From CAZWBR01 sp964404205 (lineage in GTDB: Bacteria; Bacteroidota; Bacteroidia; Bacteroidales; Prolixibacteraceae): 43,583 bases of DNA. Each line of letters opens with the position of its first letter. The first letter of the stretch is position 1. This document shows positions 26,526-36,236 of the stretch, piece after piece. The position numbers and the translations under genes are program-made. The stretch is taken from positions 1-43,583 of the forward strand of contig CAYOJD010000012.1 of assembly GCA_964404205.1 (NCBI GenBank). The letters are read 5' to 3'. The notes under the pieces are model-generated. The model made no database searches. It worked only from the letters and a program-made list of their open reading frames with translations, and was not told the DNA's origin.

Positions 26526-27557
26526 ATGTTTTCTCTTACCGAAAATCACCCTCTGTTCCTCCATAACACCTTTGGCATTACTGCTTCTGCCCGATATTTT
26601 CTAACCCTTGAATCGGCCGCCGACTGGGTTGAATTTTGTTCGTTGTATCCAGAGTTGGCTCAGCTCCCATCGAAACTGATTGTTGGCGGAGGAAGCAATT
26701 TGCTTTTTGTCAACGATTTTGACGGACTGGTTATTTTGCCGCAAATGAAGGGTATTGAGGTGACAGGCCAGACTGAAACGACCATTGACATTGAAGCAGG
26801 TGCAGGGGTTGTATGGGACAATTTTGTGGCCTGGTGTGTCGAAAATGGTTGGGGAGGAGTGGAGAACCTCTCGCTTATCCCCGGAACGGTGGGTGCTTCG
26901 CCGGTGCAAAATATCGGGGCCTACGGGGTTGAAGCCGAATCGGTGATTTCGGAAGTTTACGGTATCGATTTACAAACGCTTTCTCTGCTAAGGTTCACTA
27001 AAGCTGATTGTTTGTTTGGCTACCGCGACAGTATTTTTAAACAGTCAATGCTGAACCGCTTTCTGGTCACCTCAGTTGTTTTTCGATTGCAAAAGATCCC
27101 GCAGTTTAACCTGGGCTATGGTGCCCTGAAAACCGAAGCCGATAAATTCGGTGAGGTTAGCCTGTCCAATATCCGACGTGCGGTAATCTCAACCCGGGAA
27201 TCGAAACTTCCTGATCCGGCGCAATGTGGCAATGCCGGCAGTTTCTTTAAAAATCCAGTGATTCGTACCGACTCTGCTGAACTTCTCAGGAAACGATACC
27301 CTGAAGTGCCGCTCTATCCCGCCACCAATCAAATGGTAAAAGTGGCTGCCGGTTGGTTGATCGAACAGTGTGGCTGGAAAGGACGGAGCGTGGGGCAGGC
27401 TGCCGTTCACGACAAACAGGCGTTGGTGCTCATAAACAAAGGCAATGCTTCGGGAAAAGAAATTTACGACCTCTCCGAGATGATTGTTCACGACGTTTTT
27501 AGTCGATTTGATATCCGGCTCGAGCGCGAAGTAAATATCATTGGCCTTGCTACTTAA
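26526..27557 (+). CDS. murB: UDP-N-acetylenolpyruvoylglucosamine reductase
   Basis: 343 residues, type I MurB. FAD-binding part: LIVGGGSNLLFV and ENLSLIPGTVGASPVQNIGAYG. Catalytic serine region: GNAGSFFKNP; C-terminal catalytic Glu in LEREVNIIG. It reduces UDP-GlcNAc-enolpyruvate to UDP-MurNAc in the cytoplasm. Its 3' end overlaps that of mltG by 8 bp, on the other strand. Confidence 0.96.
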   Translation: MFSLTENHPLFLHNTFGITASARYFLTLESAADWVEFCSLYPELAQLPSKLIVGGGSNLLFVNDFDGLVILPQMKGIEVTGQTETTIDIEAGAGVVWDNFVAWCVENGWGGVENLSLIPGTVGASPVQNIGAYGVEAESVISEVYGIDLQTLSLLRFTKADCLFGYRDSIFKQSMLNRFLVTSVVFRLQKIPQFNLGYGALKTEADKFGEVSLSNIRRAVISTRESKLPDPAQCGNAGSFFKNPVIRTDSAELLRKRYPEVPLYPATNQMVKVAAGWLIEQCGWKGRSVGQAAVHDKQALVLINKGNASGKEIYDLSEMIVHDVFSRFDIRLEREVNIIGLAT

Positions 27558-28611
27558 ATATCTTTCTTCGGTTGAGTTCAGCCTGGTATTTGCGCGCGTT
27601 GGCATTGTGTTGCGACAGGGAAGTTGCAAAATTGTGATAGCCCGAAAAATCTTCTTTGGCACAGAAATAAAAGTAGTTATGCGGCGGAGCATTCAGCACG
27701 GCTTCGAGGCTCGAAATTTCAGGAAAGTTAATGGGCCCCGGAGGCAATCCAATGTTTTTATAGGTGTTGTAAGGTGAATCTGTCGTAAGCTGTTCGTTTA
27801 GGATTCGTTTTATCGTGAAGTCGCCCAGCGCGAATTTAATGGTTGGGTCGGCCTGCAACGGCCATTTATTGCGAAGCCTATTGATATATACCCCTGCAAT
27901 CGTTGGTTTTTCGTCGTTTTTATTGCTCTCCTCCTGAACAATTGAAGCCAGTGTTGCCACCTGCACCGGTGTGAAACCAAGCCGGGCTGCTTTGGCTTTT
28001 CGACTTTCGTTCCAGAATTTATCGTATTCCTGCTTCATCCGTTCGGCAAACTTCAACGGTGTGGTTGTCCAGTAAAATTGGTAGCTATTCGGAATAAAGA
28101 GGGCCGGAAATGTTTCGCGCGTAAAGCCATAAGCGGCTATCAGCGAATCGTTGTTCAGCATCGATAAAAAGGCAAGCGAGTCGGCCATTAAACTTTTTCC
28201 AAGCCTGCCGGCCAGACTTTCCTTCTGCCGGATATTGTTAAAAGTCACATTTACCGGAGTTTGTGCGCCCGACCGTAGCGTATTCACAAGTTGGGTGTTA
28301 TTCCAGTTTTGGATGATTTTATAAGCTCCCGGCCTGACGGCTGAATTGTATTTTTTGAATTGGGCCGTAATGGCAAACGTTTTGGGATTGGCCAGATAGC
28401 CCTCCTTTTCGAGTGTGGCCGATACCTGTTCGAAGGTGTCGTTTTCACGAATATAAATTACACCGGTTTTAACAACGCTAGGTTTGTAAAGTGCCAGATA
28501 AAACTGAAACCCTTTTGTTCCGGCGTATATTATCACAAATGCAACAACGATAATGCCCCAACGGCCAATTTTAGGAAACATCAACGGACGGCTCTCTTTT
28601 TGTAAACCCAT
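27550..28611 (-). CDS. mltG: Endolytic murein transglycosylase MltG (YceG)
   Basis: 353 residues. One N-terminal membrane helix (about 18-36) anchors it, with the catalytic domain outside. LysM-like region about 45-115, then the YceG core: ATLASIVQEESNKNDE (226-228 is QEE, where proteobacterial enzymes have E-x-E), VAGVYINRLRNKWPLQADPTIKFALG and YNTYKNIGLPPGPI. It cleaves nascent glycan strands and sets their length. The second Glu of the motif is kept, so activity is plausible. CAAAACTA at 28634-28641 reads as TAGTTTTG on the minus strand, a likely -7 box. Confidence 0.94.
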   Translation of the reverse strand: MGLQKESRPLMFPKIGRWGIIVVAFVIIYAGTKGFQFYLALYKPSVVKTGVIYIRENDTFEQVSATLEKEGYLANPKTFAITAQFKKYNSAVRPGAYKIIQNWNNTQLVNTLRSGAQTPVNVTFNNIRQKESLAGRLGKSLMADSLAFLSMLNNDSLIAAYGFTRETFPALFIPNSYQFYWTTTPLKFAERMKQEYDKFWNESRKAKAARLGFTPVQVATLASIVQEESNKNDEKPTIAGVYINRLRNKWPLQADPTIKFALGDFTIKRILNEQLTTDSPYNTYKNIGLPPGPINFPEISSLEAVLNAPPHNYFYFCAKEDFSGYHNFATSLSQHNANARKYQAELNRRKIFK

Positions 28612-28718
28612 TTTTCGACCAAAATTTGTACCGCAAAACTAAACATTTGCGCCCGATTGTTTCCCATCCGTTTAACATTTATATAAAATTGAAATAATTC
28701 CTTAAAGGGATAAATTAT

Positions 28719-28726
28719 TACCTTTG
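28719..28726 (+). promoter_or_regulatory. Candidate -7 element of the flavodiiron protein gene
   Basis: TACCTTTG, an exact TAnnTTTG, 34 nt before the ATG at 28761. The -33 position shows only TTC. Confidence 0.4.
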
Positions 28727-28760
28727 TGGCCATATTGTATTAACATTCAGATTGAAATCA

Positions 28761-29954
28761 ATGCACCATCAGATTAAACTTGCCGACAATATTTATTATT
28801 TGGGTTTTAACGACCGCCGGACCCATCTTTTCGAGAATATCTGGCCTATTCCCAACGGCGTTTCTTACAACTCTTATTTGATTCACGACGACAAAATTGC
28901 ACTGGTCGATACGGTCGAGCGTCAATTTATTGAAGATTATCTTGAACGTATTCAGGCAATTATAGGCGATCGTCCGATTGATTACCTGATTATCAATCAT
29001 ATGGAACCCGACCACTCCGGAGCTTTGCGTGCCATTGCAGCCCGGTATCCCAATATTACGCTGATTGGCAACAAAAAGACATTCGGCTTTGTCGAGAACC
29101 TGGGCTTTTCGCCCGATCATGTCCTGGAGGTGTATGACAATTCAATTCTTGATTTGGGAAAGGTCAAATTGCAGTTCCAGACTATTCCGATGGTACACTG
29201 GCCCGAAACCATGGTGACTTACGATGAGACCCACAAGATTCTTTTCTCGGGCGATGCCTTTGGAAGCTACGGGACATTGGATGGCGGTATTTTTGACGAC
29301 GAAATCAACCTTGATTTTTACGAAATCGATTCCATGCGTTATTTCACCAATATCGTAGGGAAATATTGTGCGCACACGCAGCGGGCAATTAAGAAACTGG
29401 CCGGCATTGAAATTAAGATGATAGCTGCAACTCACGGTCCCATCTGGCGAACCAATCTAAGCTGGATTCTCGATCGTTACAACAAATGGAGTACCTATAC
29501 TTTCGATGAAGGTGTGGTGATTGTCTATGGCTCGATGTACGGGCACACTCAGCAGATGGCCGAAGTGATTGCCCGTCAGTTGAGCGAAAGGGGCATCAAA
29601 AATATCAGGGTCTACGATTCGTCGAAAACCCACCCATCCTATATCATCAACGATATTTTCAAATACAAAGGTTTTATTGTGGGCAGTTGTGCCTACAACA
29701 ATTCGCTTTTTCCCAATGTCGAAATTCTGCTGTCGACCATCGAACACATGGGCGTTAAAGACCATTATCTCGGCATCTTTGGAAATTTCCTGTGGAACGG
29801 TGGCGGGGTTAGCAACCTGAAAAAGTTTGCCGAAACCATGAAGTGGGAGATGGTTTATGAGCCGGTTGAGGAAAAAGGGGCAATGAAACCGGAGAAATAC
29901 GATCTCTGCATCAATCTGGCCAATGCGATGGCCGACAAACTGAAAGGCTTATAA
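28761..29954 (+). CDS. fprA: Flavodiiron protein (FprA / A-type flavoprotein)
   Basis: 397 residues from ATG 28761 (a TTG at 28752 opens the frame). The metallo-beta-lactamase-like domain has HxExDH: H80, E82, D84, H85 (NHMEPDHSGA), then VHWPETM, FSGDAFGSYG and ATHGPIW. The flavodoxin domain begins IVYGSMYGHTQQMAEV (FMN phosphate loop) and runs through VGSCAYNNSLFP. Such enzymes reduce oxygen to water or NO to N2O in anaerobes, using rubredoxin or NADH-linked partners. No rubredoxin domain is fused. It supports an anaerobic lifestyle. Confidence 0.95.
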   Translation: MHHQIKLADNIYYLGFNDRRTHLFENIWPIPNGVSYNSYLIHDDKIALVDTVERQFIEDYLERIQAIIGDRPIDYLIINHMEPDHSGALRAIAARYPNITLIGNKKTFGFVENLGFSPDHVLEVYDNSILDLGKVKLQFQTIPMVHWPETMVTYDETHKILFSGDAFGSYGTLDGGIFDDEINLDFYEIDSMRYFTNIVGKYCAHTQRAIKKLAGIEIKMIAATHGPIWRTNLSWILDRYNKWSTYTFDEGVVIVYGSMYGHTQQMAEVIARQLSERGIKNIRVYDSSKTHPSYIINDIFKYKGFIVGSCAYNNSLFPNVEILLSTIEHMGVKDHYLGIFGNFLWNGGGVSNLKKFAETMKWEMVYEPVEEKGAMKPEKYDLCINLANAMADKLKGL

Positions 29955-29962
29955 TAACATCA

Positions 29963-29993
29963 GGGGCGATAACTGTAATAAGGTTGTCGCCCC
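29963..29993 (+). terminator. Stem-loop after the flavodiiron protein gene
   Basis: GGGGCGATAAC (29963-29973) pairs with GTTGTCGCCCC (29983-29993), an 11-bp stem with one G-T pair and a 9-nt loop, starting 9 bp after the stop. It lacks a strong T run, so it may be a weak terminator or a 3' stability element. Confidence 0.6.
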
Positions 29994-30017
29994 GGGTATT
30001 TAATATCATATACACAT

Positions 30018-30521
30018 ATGACCCGAATCGGGTTGCTGTCTGATACCCATAATTTTGTTGACGATGCCCTGCTGCATGTACTCGAAAGCTGCGATGAAAT
30101 ATGGCATGCGGGCGATATCGGTGATATCAGCGTTACCGATAAACTCTCGTCGTTGAAACCGTTACGGGCGGTTTACGGCAATATCGACAATTACCTTTTA
30201 CGAGCGGAATTTCCGCAAAATCAATGTTTTACATCCGATGGTGTTCCTGTGGTGATGACCCATATCGGAGGTTATCCGGGAAAGTACGAACCCGCAGCCC
30301 GAAAGCTTATCCTGCAACATCGGCCAAACCTGTTTATTGCAGGCCACTCTCATATCCTGAAAGTGATTTGGGACGAGAAATATCAATTGCTGCATATCAA
30401 CCCGGGAGCGGCCGGCGTACATGGTTTTCACCTGGTTCGCACTGTGGTACGCTTTACACTCGACAATGGCGTGATAAAAGATCTTGAAGTGGTCGAATTG
30501 GGGAAAAGGGGAGCTGTTTGA
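30018..30521 (+). CDS. YfcE/MJ0936-type metallophosphoesterase
   Basis: 167 residues. Metal-binding motifs in order: LSDTHN (Asp, His), HAGDIGD (Asp), VYGNIDN (Asn), MTHIGGYPGKY (His) and AGHSHILK (His-x-His). Length and order match the small phosphodiesterase group with activity on simple phosphodiesters. It reads after the flavodiiron gene but is separated by a stem-loop. The physiological substrate is unknown. Confidence 0.92.
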   Translation: MTRIGLLSDTHNFVDDALLHVLESCDEIWHAGDIGDISVTDKLSSLKPLRAVYGNIDNYLLRAEFPQNQCFTSDGVPVVMTHIGGYPGKYEPAARKLILQHRPNLFIAGHSHILKVIWDEKYQLLHINPGAAGVHGFHLVRTVVRFTLDNGVIKDLEVVELGKRGAV

Positions 30522-30572
30522 CGATTCACGGTTTTTCGTTCACCATTCACTATTGGCATATCACTGTGATGG

Positions 30573-31412
30573 CTAACGTTTGTCAAACCGTGCTGCACAC
30601 CAGTTAGCCCGCAGCCGGTGAGTGGCGTATTTCAGTCCACACCGGGCAGCTTCTTCGCTGATAGCCGGTAAATCTTCACTGTAAAAACCGCTTACCCAAA
30701 TTTCACCCTCCGTTTTCAGCGCCGTGGCGTAGGTTTTCATATCCTGCAACAAGATATTTCGCTGAATATTGGCATAAATCAAATCGAATTGAAGTCCGGG
30801 GATGAGTGAAGCGTCGCCCAGTTGGGCATTCAGATTGGTGATTTGGTTGAGTGCCGCATTTTCGATGGTGTTGTTATAGGCCCACTCGTCAATATCGATT
30901 CCGGTAACTGATGCCGCACCGCGCATCGAAGCCAGAATCCCCAGGATTCCGGTACCGCAACCCATATCGAGAACCTGCTTTCCAGCTATATCTTGTTGCA
31001 GAATTGCTGAAACCATCAGCCAGGTCGTTTCATGGTTTCCGGTTCCGAATGCCATTTTGGGTTCAATAATAATCTCGTAGTCGGCAGTAGGGTATTCGCG
31101 ATGGAAAGGTGCCCTTATCAGGCATTTTTCTTCAATCAGCAGCGGTTCGAAATAGTTCTTTTCCCACACCTCGTTCCAGTTCTGGTCGGCAATCAATTCG
31201 GTAGTGTAGGTGAACGTATAAAACGGACCGGCTGTAAATATCTCGTCAGTAAGGATTTCTGGCTTAAAATCTTTCGAAGGGATATATGCTTCGAGTTCGG
31301 TGTCGGTTTCGGTAAAACTTTCGAACCCGGCATTTCCCAAATCGGCTGTCAGCAGTTCACGGTTGATTTCGTTGTCGGGTGCCAGACGGCAAATAAGTTT
31401 CAGGTATTCCAT
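30573..31412 (-). CDS. prmA: Ribosomal protein L11 methyltransferase
   Basis: 279 residues. SAM motif I is VLDMGCGTGILGILASMRGA, preceded by MAFGTGNHETTWLM, a PrmA hallmark, and followed by DLIYANIQRNILLQDM (NxxR-like catalytic motif). It trimethylates several amino groups of ribosomal protein L11. It lies 10 bp downstream of the DUF5686 gene on the same strand. Confidence 0.96.
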   Translation of the reverse strand: MEYLKLICRLAPDNEINRELLTADLGNAGFESFTETDTELEAYIPSKDFKPEILTDEIFTAGPFYTFTYTTELIADQNWNEVWEKNYFEPLLIEEKCLIRAPFHREYPTADYEIIIEPKMAFGTGNHETTWLMVSAILQQDIAGKQVLDMGCGTGILGILASMRGAASVTGIDIDEWAYNNTIENAALNQITNLNAQLGDASLIPGLQFDLIYANIQRNILLQDMKTYATALKTEGEIWVSGFYSEDLPAISEEAARCGLKYATHRLRANWCAARFDKR

Positions 31413-31422
31413 GATCGTGTTT

Positions 31423-34080
31423 TTATTGATTGGAAATCATAAACGACAGGTTAAAGCCTACACCATTGAACCGTCCGTCGTCCCAGCCGGCATATACGCC
31501 GATATTGGCCGAAAGAAAAACTTCCAGCAGTTTGTAACCCACTTCGATATGATTGGGGTTGGCCGGAGAACCATAATAACCGGCCCAAATCATTTCGCGC
31601 CAAAGCGTGTTGCGCAGAACGGGCAGATATTTCAAGACAATATAGGGCGCTTTGTACGAGAGGTGTCCCCTGACGAAGCGATCGGATGTCGATAAACGGT
31701 AGTAACCGGCATTGTAAAAGGTGTTGCGATATTCCTTCAGCATCACCGGACTGGGCTGGGTAGGGGCATGTTCGAACTCCGAGAAGTGAACCTGACGGTT
31801 GTTGGGGAACCAGCCTCCGTGCAGTTCGGCCGAGAGGGTCGATGAGGTATACAGTTTATACCCGTAAGTGAACCCTCCGCCAAGGTAGTCGTAATCGCTG
31901 ACCGAAGAAAAAAGATCGGGAATGCCCTTTCGATATTGAATATAGAAGGTGGGATATTTAGAATTGACCATCTCTTTGACACCCTCTTTCATCCGGTAGA
32001 AATACCTCGGCGTATATTCAATTTTGATACTCAGTGTACTGCTAATCTGATTGTTGATATGTTTATCAGTCAGTTCCGGATTCTCTGGTCGATTCTCGGG
32101 AAACAGATCGTCTTTCTGATAGAATGAGAAGTGGGTCGAGTTTTCCAGACGGCGCAAATCTCTCCAGCCCAATCCGGCAGTAAGTACCACTCCGTTCGCG
32201 ATGTCGATCTGATTTTCAATTTTGATTTGACGGCTTTCGTAATAGCGGGCGTAGTTTTCTTTGAAAAAGAGGGTGGCGATTGAGTTGACAAAGGGGTTTA
32301 ACTGCTGAGGTTCGCTTTTGAAGTCGAACCCATATTTACCGCCGGATAATTGCAGGATCCCCCGTTTCTCAGGGGCATAGCTCAGGGCAACTACTCCGCC
32401 GACCATCAGGCTTTTTCGATGAAAAGCATAAGCGGCTTGTGGAATAAGCCGGAGTGAACGGCCCGGTGCAAATGTTTTAGTGAAACTTGCTTCCTGATTG
32501 ACAAGCAATCCGTCAACGGCATTGAAGCTGATTTTGCTGATATTGATTAACCCCGAATAGCTGAATTGCCATGTGGAATCATTCAATGTGCGACGGGTTC
32601 CAAAGAACAGCGGGTTAAAGAAGCCGTAGTTTCGTTTGTGTACCTTTAGCGCATTCGAATCCTGTGCCATCAATGCTTTTTTGACCACTTGTATCGAGTC
32701 TCGTTTTTGGAAACTTTTCAATTCCTCTTCCGAAAGCGGTATTGGCCTGATTTGCTGCCAGTAGGCTGTATCTCTTTTTCGGGCATCGCTGTCGACTTTC
32801 ACCTGAAGGTTATCTTTCACCTCTAATGTCCGGGCTGTATCGGGCTTGCTTTCTGCATCTTTTTTGGCCATCATTCGCGACAGTTTGCCCATCTCCTGGT
32901 TGTTCAGTTTGTCTTTTTCAAGCAGTTCATTGATTTTACTGCTTCTTTTACTTGACGATTTCGACACTGGCTGTCGGGCGGGTTGAGGTTGCCCGACACT
33001 TTGTTCGGTTTCACGGGCAGCCGGATAGTTGGCCATTGCGAGTACCTGTTTGTTGAGCTCCAGATTGTTGTACTGAACAGAAGCCCCAAATTTGGCATTG
33101 GCTTTCAATCCAATCATTCCACCGTTGAATGAATAGTTATAGCCTACCGGGAGCCACACCTGCGGCCGCACCTCGTCGTACACCTGTCGTACATTCACTT
33201 TGCCGAAAGGGGTATCGAAATTCAGGTCGGCACGGTGCAAGCACCAGAGGTTCTCGATAATATAGAGGTAGCCATCGAAAAACTGCTTGCCGCCCCGTTT
33301 TGGTTTGACCCGGATCTTGTTTACGGTGTATTGCCCGTCGTAGTCGAACCCTTCGTAAATATAGTTGTAATACGAGAAGGCATTTTTGCCTAACGGCGAA
33401 AAGTAGATATCGATATTGTCCTGATAGAGGCTGGAGCCGAGAAAATCGTCCATCCGGAAATCGACTTCGTCGGGAAATGTGGAGTTGATCGATTTGATGT
33501 GCTGGTCGTATTTATCGGGTGCCTTAAAATGGATCTGGCTCATGGTTTCATTCACCAGTACATCGCCGGCCTTGATATTGATATTTCTCTTTTTTAGCTG
33601 GTTCCGGATAATTGACGGAATGCTTTCGAACTTTACGGTTCCGCGAATGTAAACATCGGCAAGGTAAGTGTTGATTTGGTTGAGGTGAACGTATGAAAGG
33701 GCAATCACTTTGCGGATAACGGCGTTGGCCGGATCTTCACCGCTGCCGGTAATCTTCACCTCCTGGATTTGCTGAACCTGCTCCTCCAAAACGATATTCA
33801 TGGTTTTTACCTGATTGCCCAACTGAATGGCCTCCGTTTTGGGTATGTAACCTAAGCTTCTGAAATTGATGGTAAAAGTGGCATTGGGCAGTTCCAGTTC
33901 AAATTCGCCGTCGATATTGGTTGTGGTGCCCAACGAAACCTCTTTGACATAAACTGTAGCGTAAGGAATAGGTTCGCCCGAACGGTTTTTGATGGTCCCT
34001 TTCAAATTATGGGCAAGGGCATTCCCCGAAAAGAGTATAAAAATCAGGCCAATACATATTGCTTTCCTTTGAAAAGGCAT
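31423..34080 (-). CDS. DUF5686 outer-membrane protein with carboxypeptidase regulatory-like domain
   Basis: 885 residues. Signal peptide AICIGLIFILFSGNALAHN; then a CarboxypepD_reg-like domain (about 25-105: LKGTIKNRSGEPIPYATVYV, NIDGEFELELP). A charged Lys/Ser/Asp linker near 380-450 (KSSSKRSSKINELLEKDK) precedes a long beta-barrel-like C-terminal half. This two-part build is the DUF5686 family of Bacteroidetes outer-membrane proteins, of unknown function. prmA follows in the same transcript. Confidence 0.9.
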   Translation of the reverse strand: MPFQRKAICIGLIFILFSGNALAHNLKGTIKNRSGEPIPYATVYVKEVSLGTTTNIDGEFELELPNATFTINFRSLGYIPKTEAIQLGNQVKTMNIVLEEQVQQIQEVKITGSGEDPANAVIRKVIALSYVHLNQINTYLADVYIRGTVKFESIPSIIRNQLKKRNINIKAGDVLVNETMSQIHFKAPDKYDQHIKSINSTFPDEVDFRMDDFLGSSLYQDNIDIYFSPLGKNAFSYYNYIYEGFDYDGQYTVNKIRVKPKRGGKQFFDGYLYIIENLWCLHRADLNFDTPFGKVNVRQVYDEVRPQVWLPVGYNYSFNGGMIGLKANAKFGASVQYNNLELNKQVLAMANYPAARETEQSVGQPQPARQPVSKSSSKRSSKINELLEKDKLNNQEMGKLSRMMAKKDAESKPDTARTLEVKDNLQVKVDSDARKRDTAYWQQIRPIPLSEEELKSFQKRDSIQVVKKALMAQDSNALKVHKRNYGFFNPLFFGTRRTLNDSTWQFSYSGLINISKISFNAVDGLLVNQEASFTKTFAPGRSLRLIPQAAYAFHRKSLMVGGVVALSYAPEKRGILQLSGGKYGFDFKSEPQQLNPFVNSIATLFFKENYARYYESRQIKIENQIDIANGVVLTAGLGWRDLRRLENSTHFSFYQKDDLFPENRPENPELTDKHINNQISSTLSIKIEYTPRYFYRMKEGVKEMVNSKYPTFYIQYRKGIPDLFSSVSDYDYLGGGFTYGYKLYTSSTLSAELHGGWFPNNRQVHFSEFEHAPTQPSPVMLKEYRNTFYNAGYYRLSTSDRFVRGHLSYKAPYIVLKYLPVLRNTLWREMIWAGYYGSPANPNHIEVGYKLLEVFLSANIGVYAGWDDGRFNGVGFNLSFMISNQ

Positions 34081-34134
34081 CGTATTTACAGTTTGTCAAT
34101 AATCGATGTAAGATAACAAAATCGGCTATCGAAA

Positions 34135-34166
34135 ACAAAAAAGTGGGTGAAAAGCTTCACCCACTT
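34135..34166 (-). terminator. Intrinsic terminator of tpiA
   Basis: AAGTGGGTGAA (34141-34151) pairs with TTCACCCACTT (34156-34166), loop AAGC. On the minus strand the stem runs into a T run (complement of the A run at 34135-34142). It lies 45 bp after the tpiA stop. Confidence 0.9.
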
Positions 34167-34210
34167 CGGTATCAGTAGAATTGCTTTGGAAGTGACCTTC
34201 CGAAAACCAA

Positions 34211-34969
34211 TTAATAGGCATTGATGATGGCGAGGAAATCGTCGGCTTTCAAGGAAGCGCCGCCGATTAGTCCGCCGTCGATATCGGGCTGACTGAACAA
34301 CTCGTTGGCATTGGCTGCGTTGCATGAACCTCCGTAGAGGATAGAAGTGGCTTCGGCAACCGCTTTACCAAATTTGTCGGCAATCAATCCGCGAATAAAG
34401 GCAAGCATATCCTGGGCTTGCTGCGAGGTGGCCGTTTTACCGGTTCCGATGGCCCAGATGGGTTCGTAAGCAATGGCCAGTTTGCTGAAATCTTCTGCCG
34501 AAAGATTGAAAATGGTTTCGTCGAGTTGTTGCTTGACAAACTCGTTCTGGGTACCGGCTTCGCGGATGGCAAGCGCTTCGCCGCAGCAGTAGATGGGCGT
34601 GAGTCCGTTGGCCAATGTTAATGCCACTTTTTTGTTGAGGATTTCGCTGGTTTCGTTGTAGTATTCACGACGCTCGGAGTGGCCAAGAATCACATAGGTA
34701 GCCCCGGTCGATTTTACCATCGCCGCCGATACTTCGCCGGTGAAGGCTCCTTTGGCTTCAGCTGCACAGTTTTGCGCCGATACATCGATGCGGTTGGTGT
34801 CGACGGCAGCCACTACGCTGGTGAGGTGTGTGAAAGGAACACCCAGGACAACGACTACATCTTTGGCCCCTTTTTCGGCAACAGCCTGATTAACTGCTTT
34901 TGCCAGTTCAACACCTTCGGCAAGTGTTGTGTTGCATTTCCAGTTTCCGGCAACAATTTTCTTTCTCAT
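34211..34969 (-). CDS. tpiA: Triosephosphate isomerase
   Basis: 252 residues. GNWKCN carries the catalytic Lys, ILGHSERR the His, and AYEPIWAIGTGKTA the catalytic Glu and phosphate loop; YGGSCNAAN and GGLIGGASL complete the phosphate site. It interconverts dihydroxyacetone phosphate and glyceraldehyde 3-phosphate in glycolysis. It is a single gene with a good promoter and terminator. Confidence 0.98.
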   Translation of the reverse strand: MRKKIVAGNWKCNTTLAEGVELAKAVNQAVAEKGAKDVVVVLGVPFTHLTSVVAAVDTNRIDVSAQNCAAEAKGAFTGEVSAAMVKSTGATYVILGHSERREYYNETSEILNKKVALTLANGLTPIYCCGEALAIREAGTQNEFVKQQLDETIFNLSAEDFSKLAIAYEPIWAIGTGKTATSQQAQDMLAFIRGLIADKFGKAVAEATSILYGGSCNAANANELFSQPDIDGGLIGGASLKADDFLAIINAY

Positions 34970-35025
34970 TATCTTCTTATTTTTAAAAGTTTGATTGGTA
35001 AATAATCATCTCAGAAATTCAGTCG

Positions 35026-35054
35026 CAAAGTTAACCAATTCAGTCAAAAATCAA
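35026..35054 (-). promoter_or_regulatory. Promoter of tpiA
   Basis: On the minus strand TTG (complement of 35052-35054) and TAACTTTG (complement of 35026-35033) are 18 nt apart. This matches the Bacteroidetes consensus and shares its -7 box with the rpoD promoter. The -7 box is about 56 nt before the tpiA ATG. Confidence 0.6.
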
Positions 35055-35087
35055 TCGTTTGTCCGGCTGATTGGTACTCCGATTTCA

Positions 35088-36233
35088 CTATTCGGTCAAC
35101 TGAAAGGTATATTTTTTTTGCACGGCTTCAATTTCAGGAATATCGTTGTAGTGCCACTTGGCCAGAATGGTTCCTTTTTGGGTCAGCAACAGTCCCGGAT
35201 TGGAGCGGATGATGGTCTTCAGCGTAATCTCGTCGCCAAACAGAAAATCGTACGGTGGATGGTGTTGCTGTTTGAAATTTTCAAGCGTTGTTCCGGTTGA
35301 CGAGGTCAAACAGATAAAATTCATCCCTGCATTTTTAGCTTTATTGGCCAACTCGTTGATTTGCTGTTGTTTTTTGGCTGATGATTTTTCGAGATTGTAA
35401 GCGACCAGTATAAAGGTGAACTTCGGATCGTCGAAAAAGAAATCTTTCACATCGGTACCATCTTCCATCTGGATGAAAAAGTCGTGAATGGGCGGGGTAT
35501 AGCCTTTCGATACCAGTATTGGCTCGCCCATCGACTCAAATTTCCAGTTCAGGGTATCCTGCCACGGATAATCGGTTTCGGTAAATTGTTTCACCTCGTT
35601 GGTGGTGAGGTTCTTATAGAAGAAAGAGTGCGAATAGAGATCGGTCGGCGCCCCTTCCGGTATTTTCATCGCTTCGGGAATATTTACGCCCACTTTGTAA
35701 GGGCGAAAATCGATTATCGGCTCGTGGCGGTACGACCAGAAAACCAGTACCACATAGGCGAACGTGAAAAGCGCAGCACCTGCTTGCCCGATTTTGGCCG
35801 GGAACAGTGGCGTGAGCTTCTTGCGAAAAACAAACAGAACGATAGCCAAAACAATAAGCACCACATTTTTGTAGAAGGTCTGCCAGTTGGTGATGATCAG
35901 GGCATCGCCAAAGCAGCCGCAGTCGGTAACCGGATTTTTGATGGCCAGATAGAGGGTCAGGGGGGTGAAATAGGCCATAAACAACAGTGCCAGCAGCGAA
36001 GCCATTCGCGGCAAAACGCTAAAAAGCAACCCGACACCAATGATAAATTCGGCAAAAGGGAGCAGAAAAGAGGCAGGCATGGCTGCCCAGGCCAGGCTGT
36101 CCCAGCCAAAGGCATGGAGGTAATCGGTGATTTTGTACTGAAAACCCCATGGGTCTATTCCCTTGACAAAACCGGAGAAGATAAACACGGCTCCGACAAT
36201 CCAGCGCGAGAGGGCGAGACAATATTTCATCAT
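35088..36233 (-). CDS. DoxX/MauE-like membrane protein with thioredoxin-fold tail (BT_3928-like)
   Basis: 381 residues. The N-terminal half has four or more membrane helices with the MauE-type motif DCGCFGDAL between the third and fourth (about 107-116); a fifth helix lies near 155-170. The soluble C-terminal part (about 250-375: FILVAYNLEKSSAKKQQQI, PPYDFLFGDE, SNPGLLLTQKGTILAKW) has a thioredoxin-like pattern but no CxxC, so it is unlikely to be a redox catalyst by itself. The family is common in Bacteroidetes, function unknown; a role in envelope redox is a guess. It starts 3 bp after the DUF1599 gene. Confidence 0.85.
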   Translation of the reverse strand: MMKYCLALSRWIVGAVFIFSGFVKGIDPWGFQYKITDYLHAFGWDSLAWAAMPASFLLPFAEFIIGVGLLFSVLPRMASLLALLFMAYFTPLTLYLAIKNPVTDCGCFGDALIITNWQTFYKNVVLIVLAIVLFVFRKKLTPLFPAKIGQAGAALFTFAYVVLVFWSYRHEPIIDFRPYKVGVNIPEAMKIPEGAPTDLYSHSFFYKNLTTNEVKQFTETDYPWQDTLNWKFESMGEPILVSKGYTPPIHDFFIQMEDGTDVKDFFFDDPKFTFILVAYNLEKSSAKKQQQINELANKAKNAGMNFICLTSSTGTTLENFKQQHHPPYDFLFGDEITLKTIIRSNPGLLLTQKGTILAKWHYNDIPEIEAVQKKYTFQLTE

Positions 36234-36236
36234 AAC

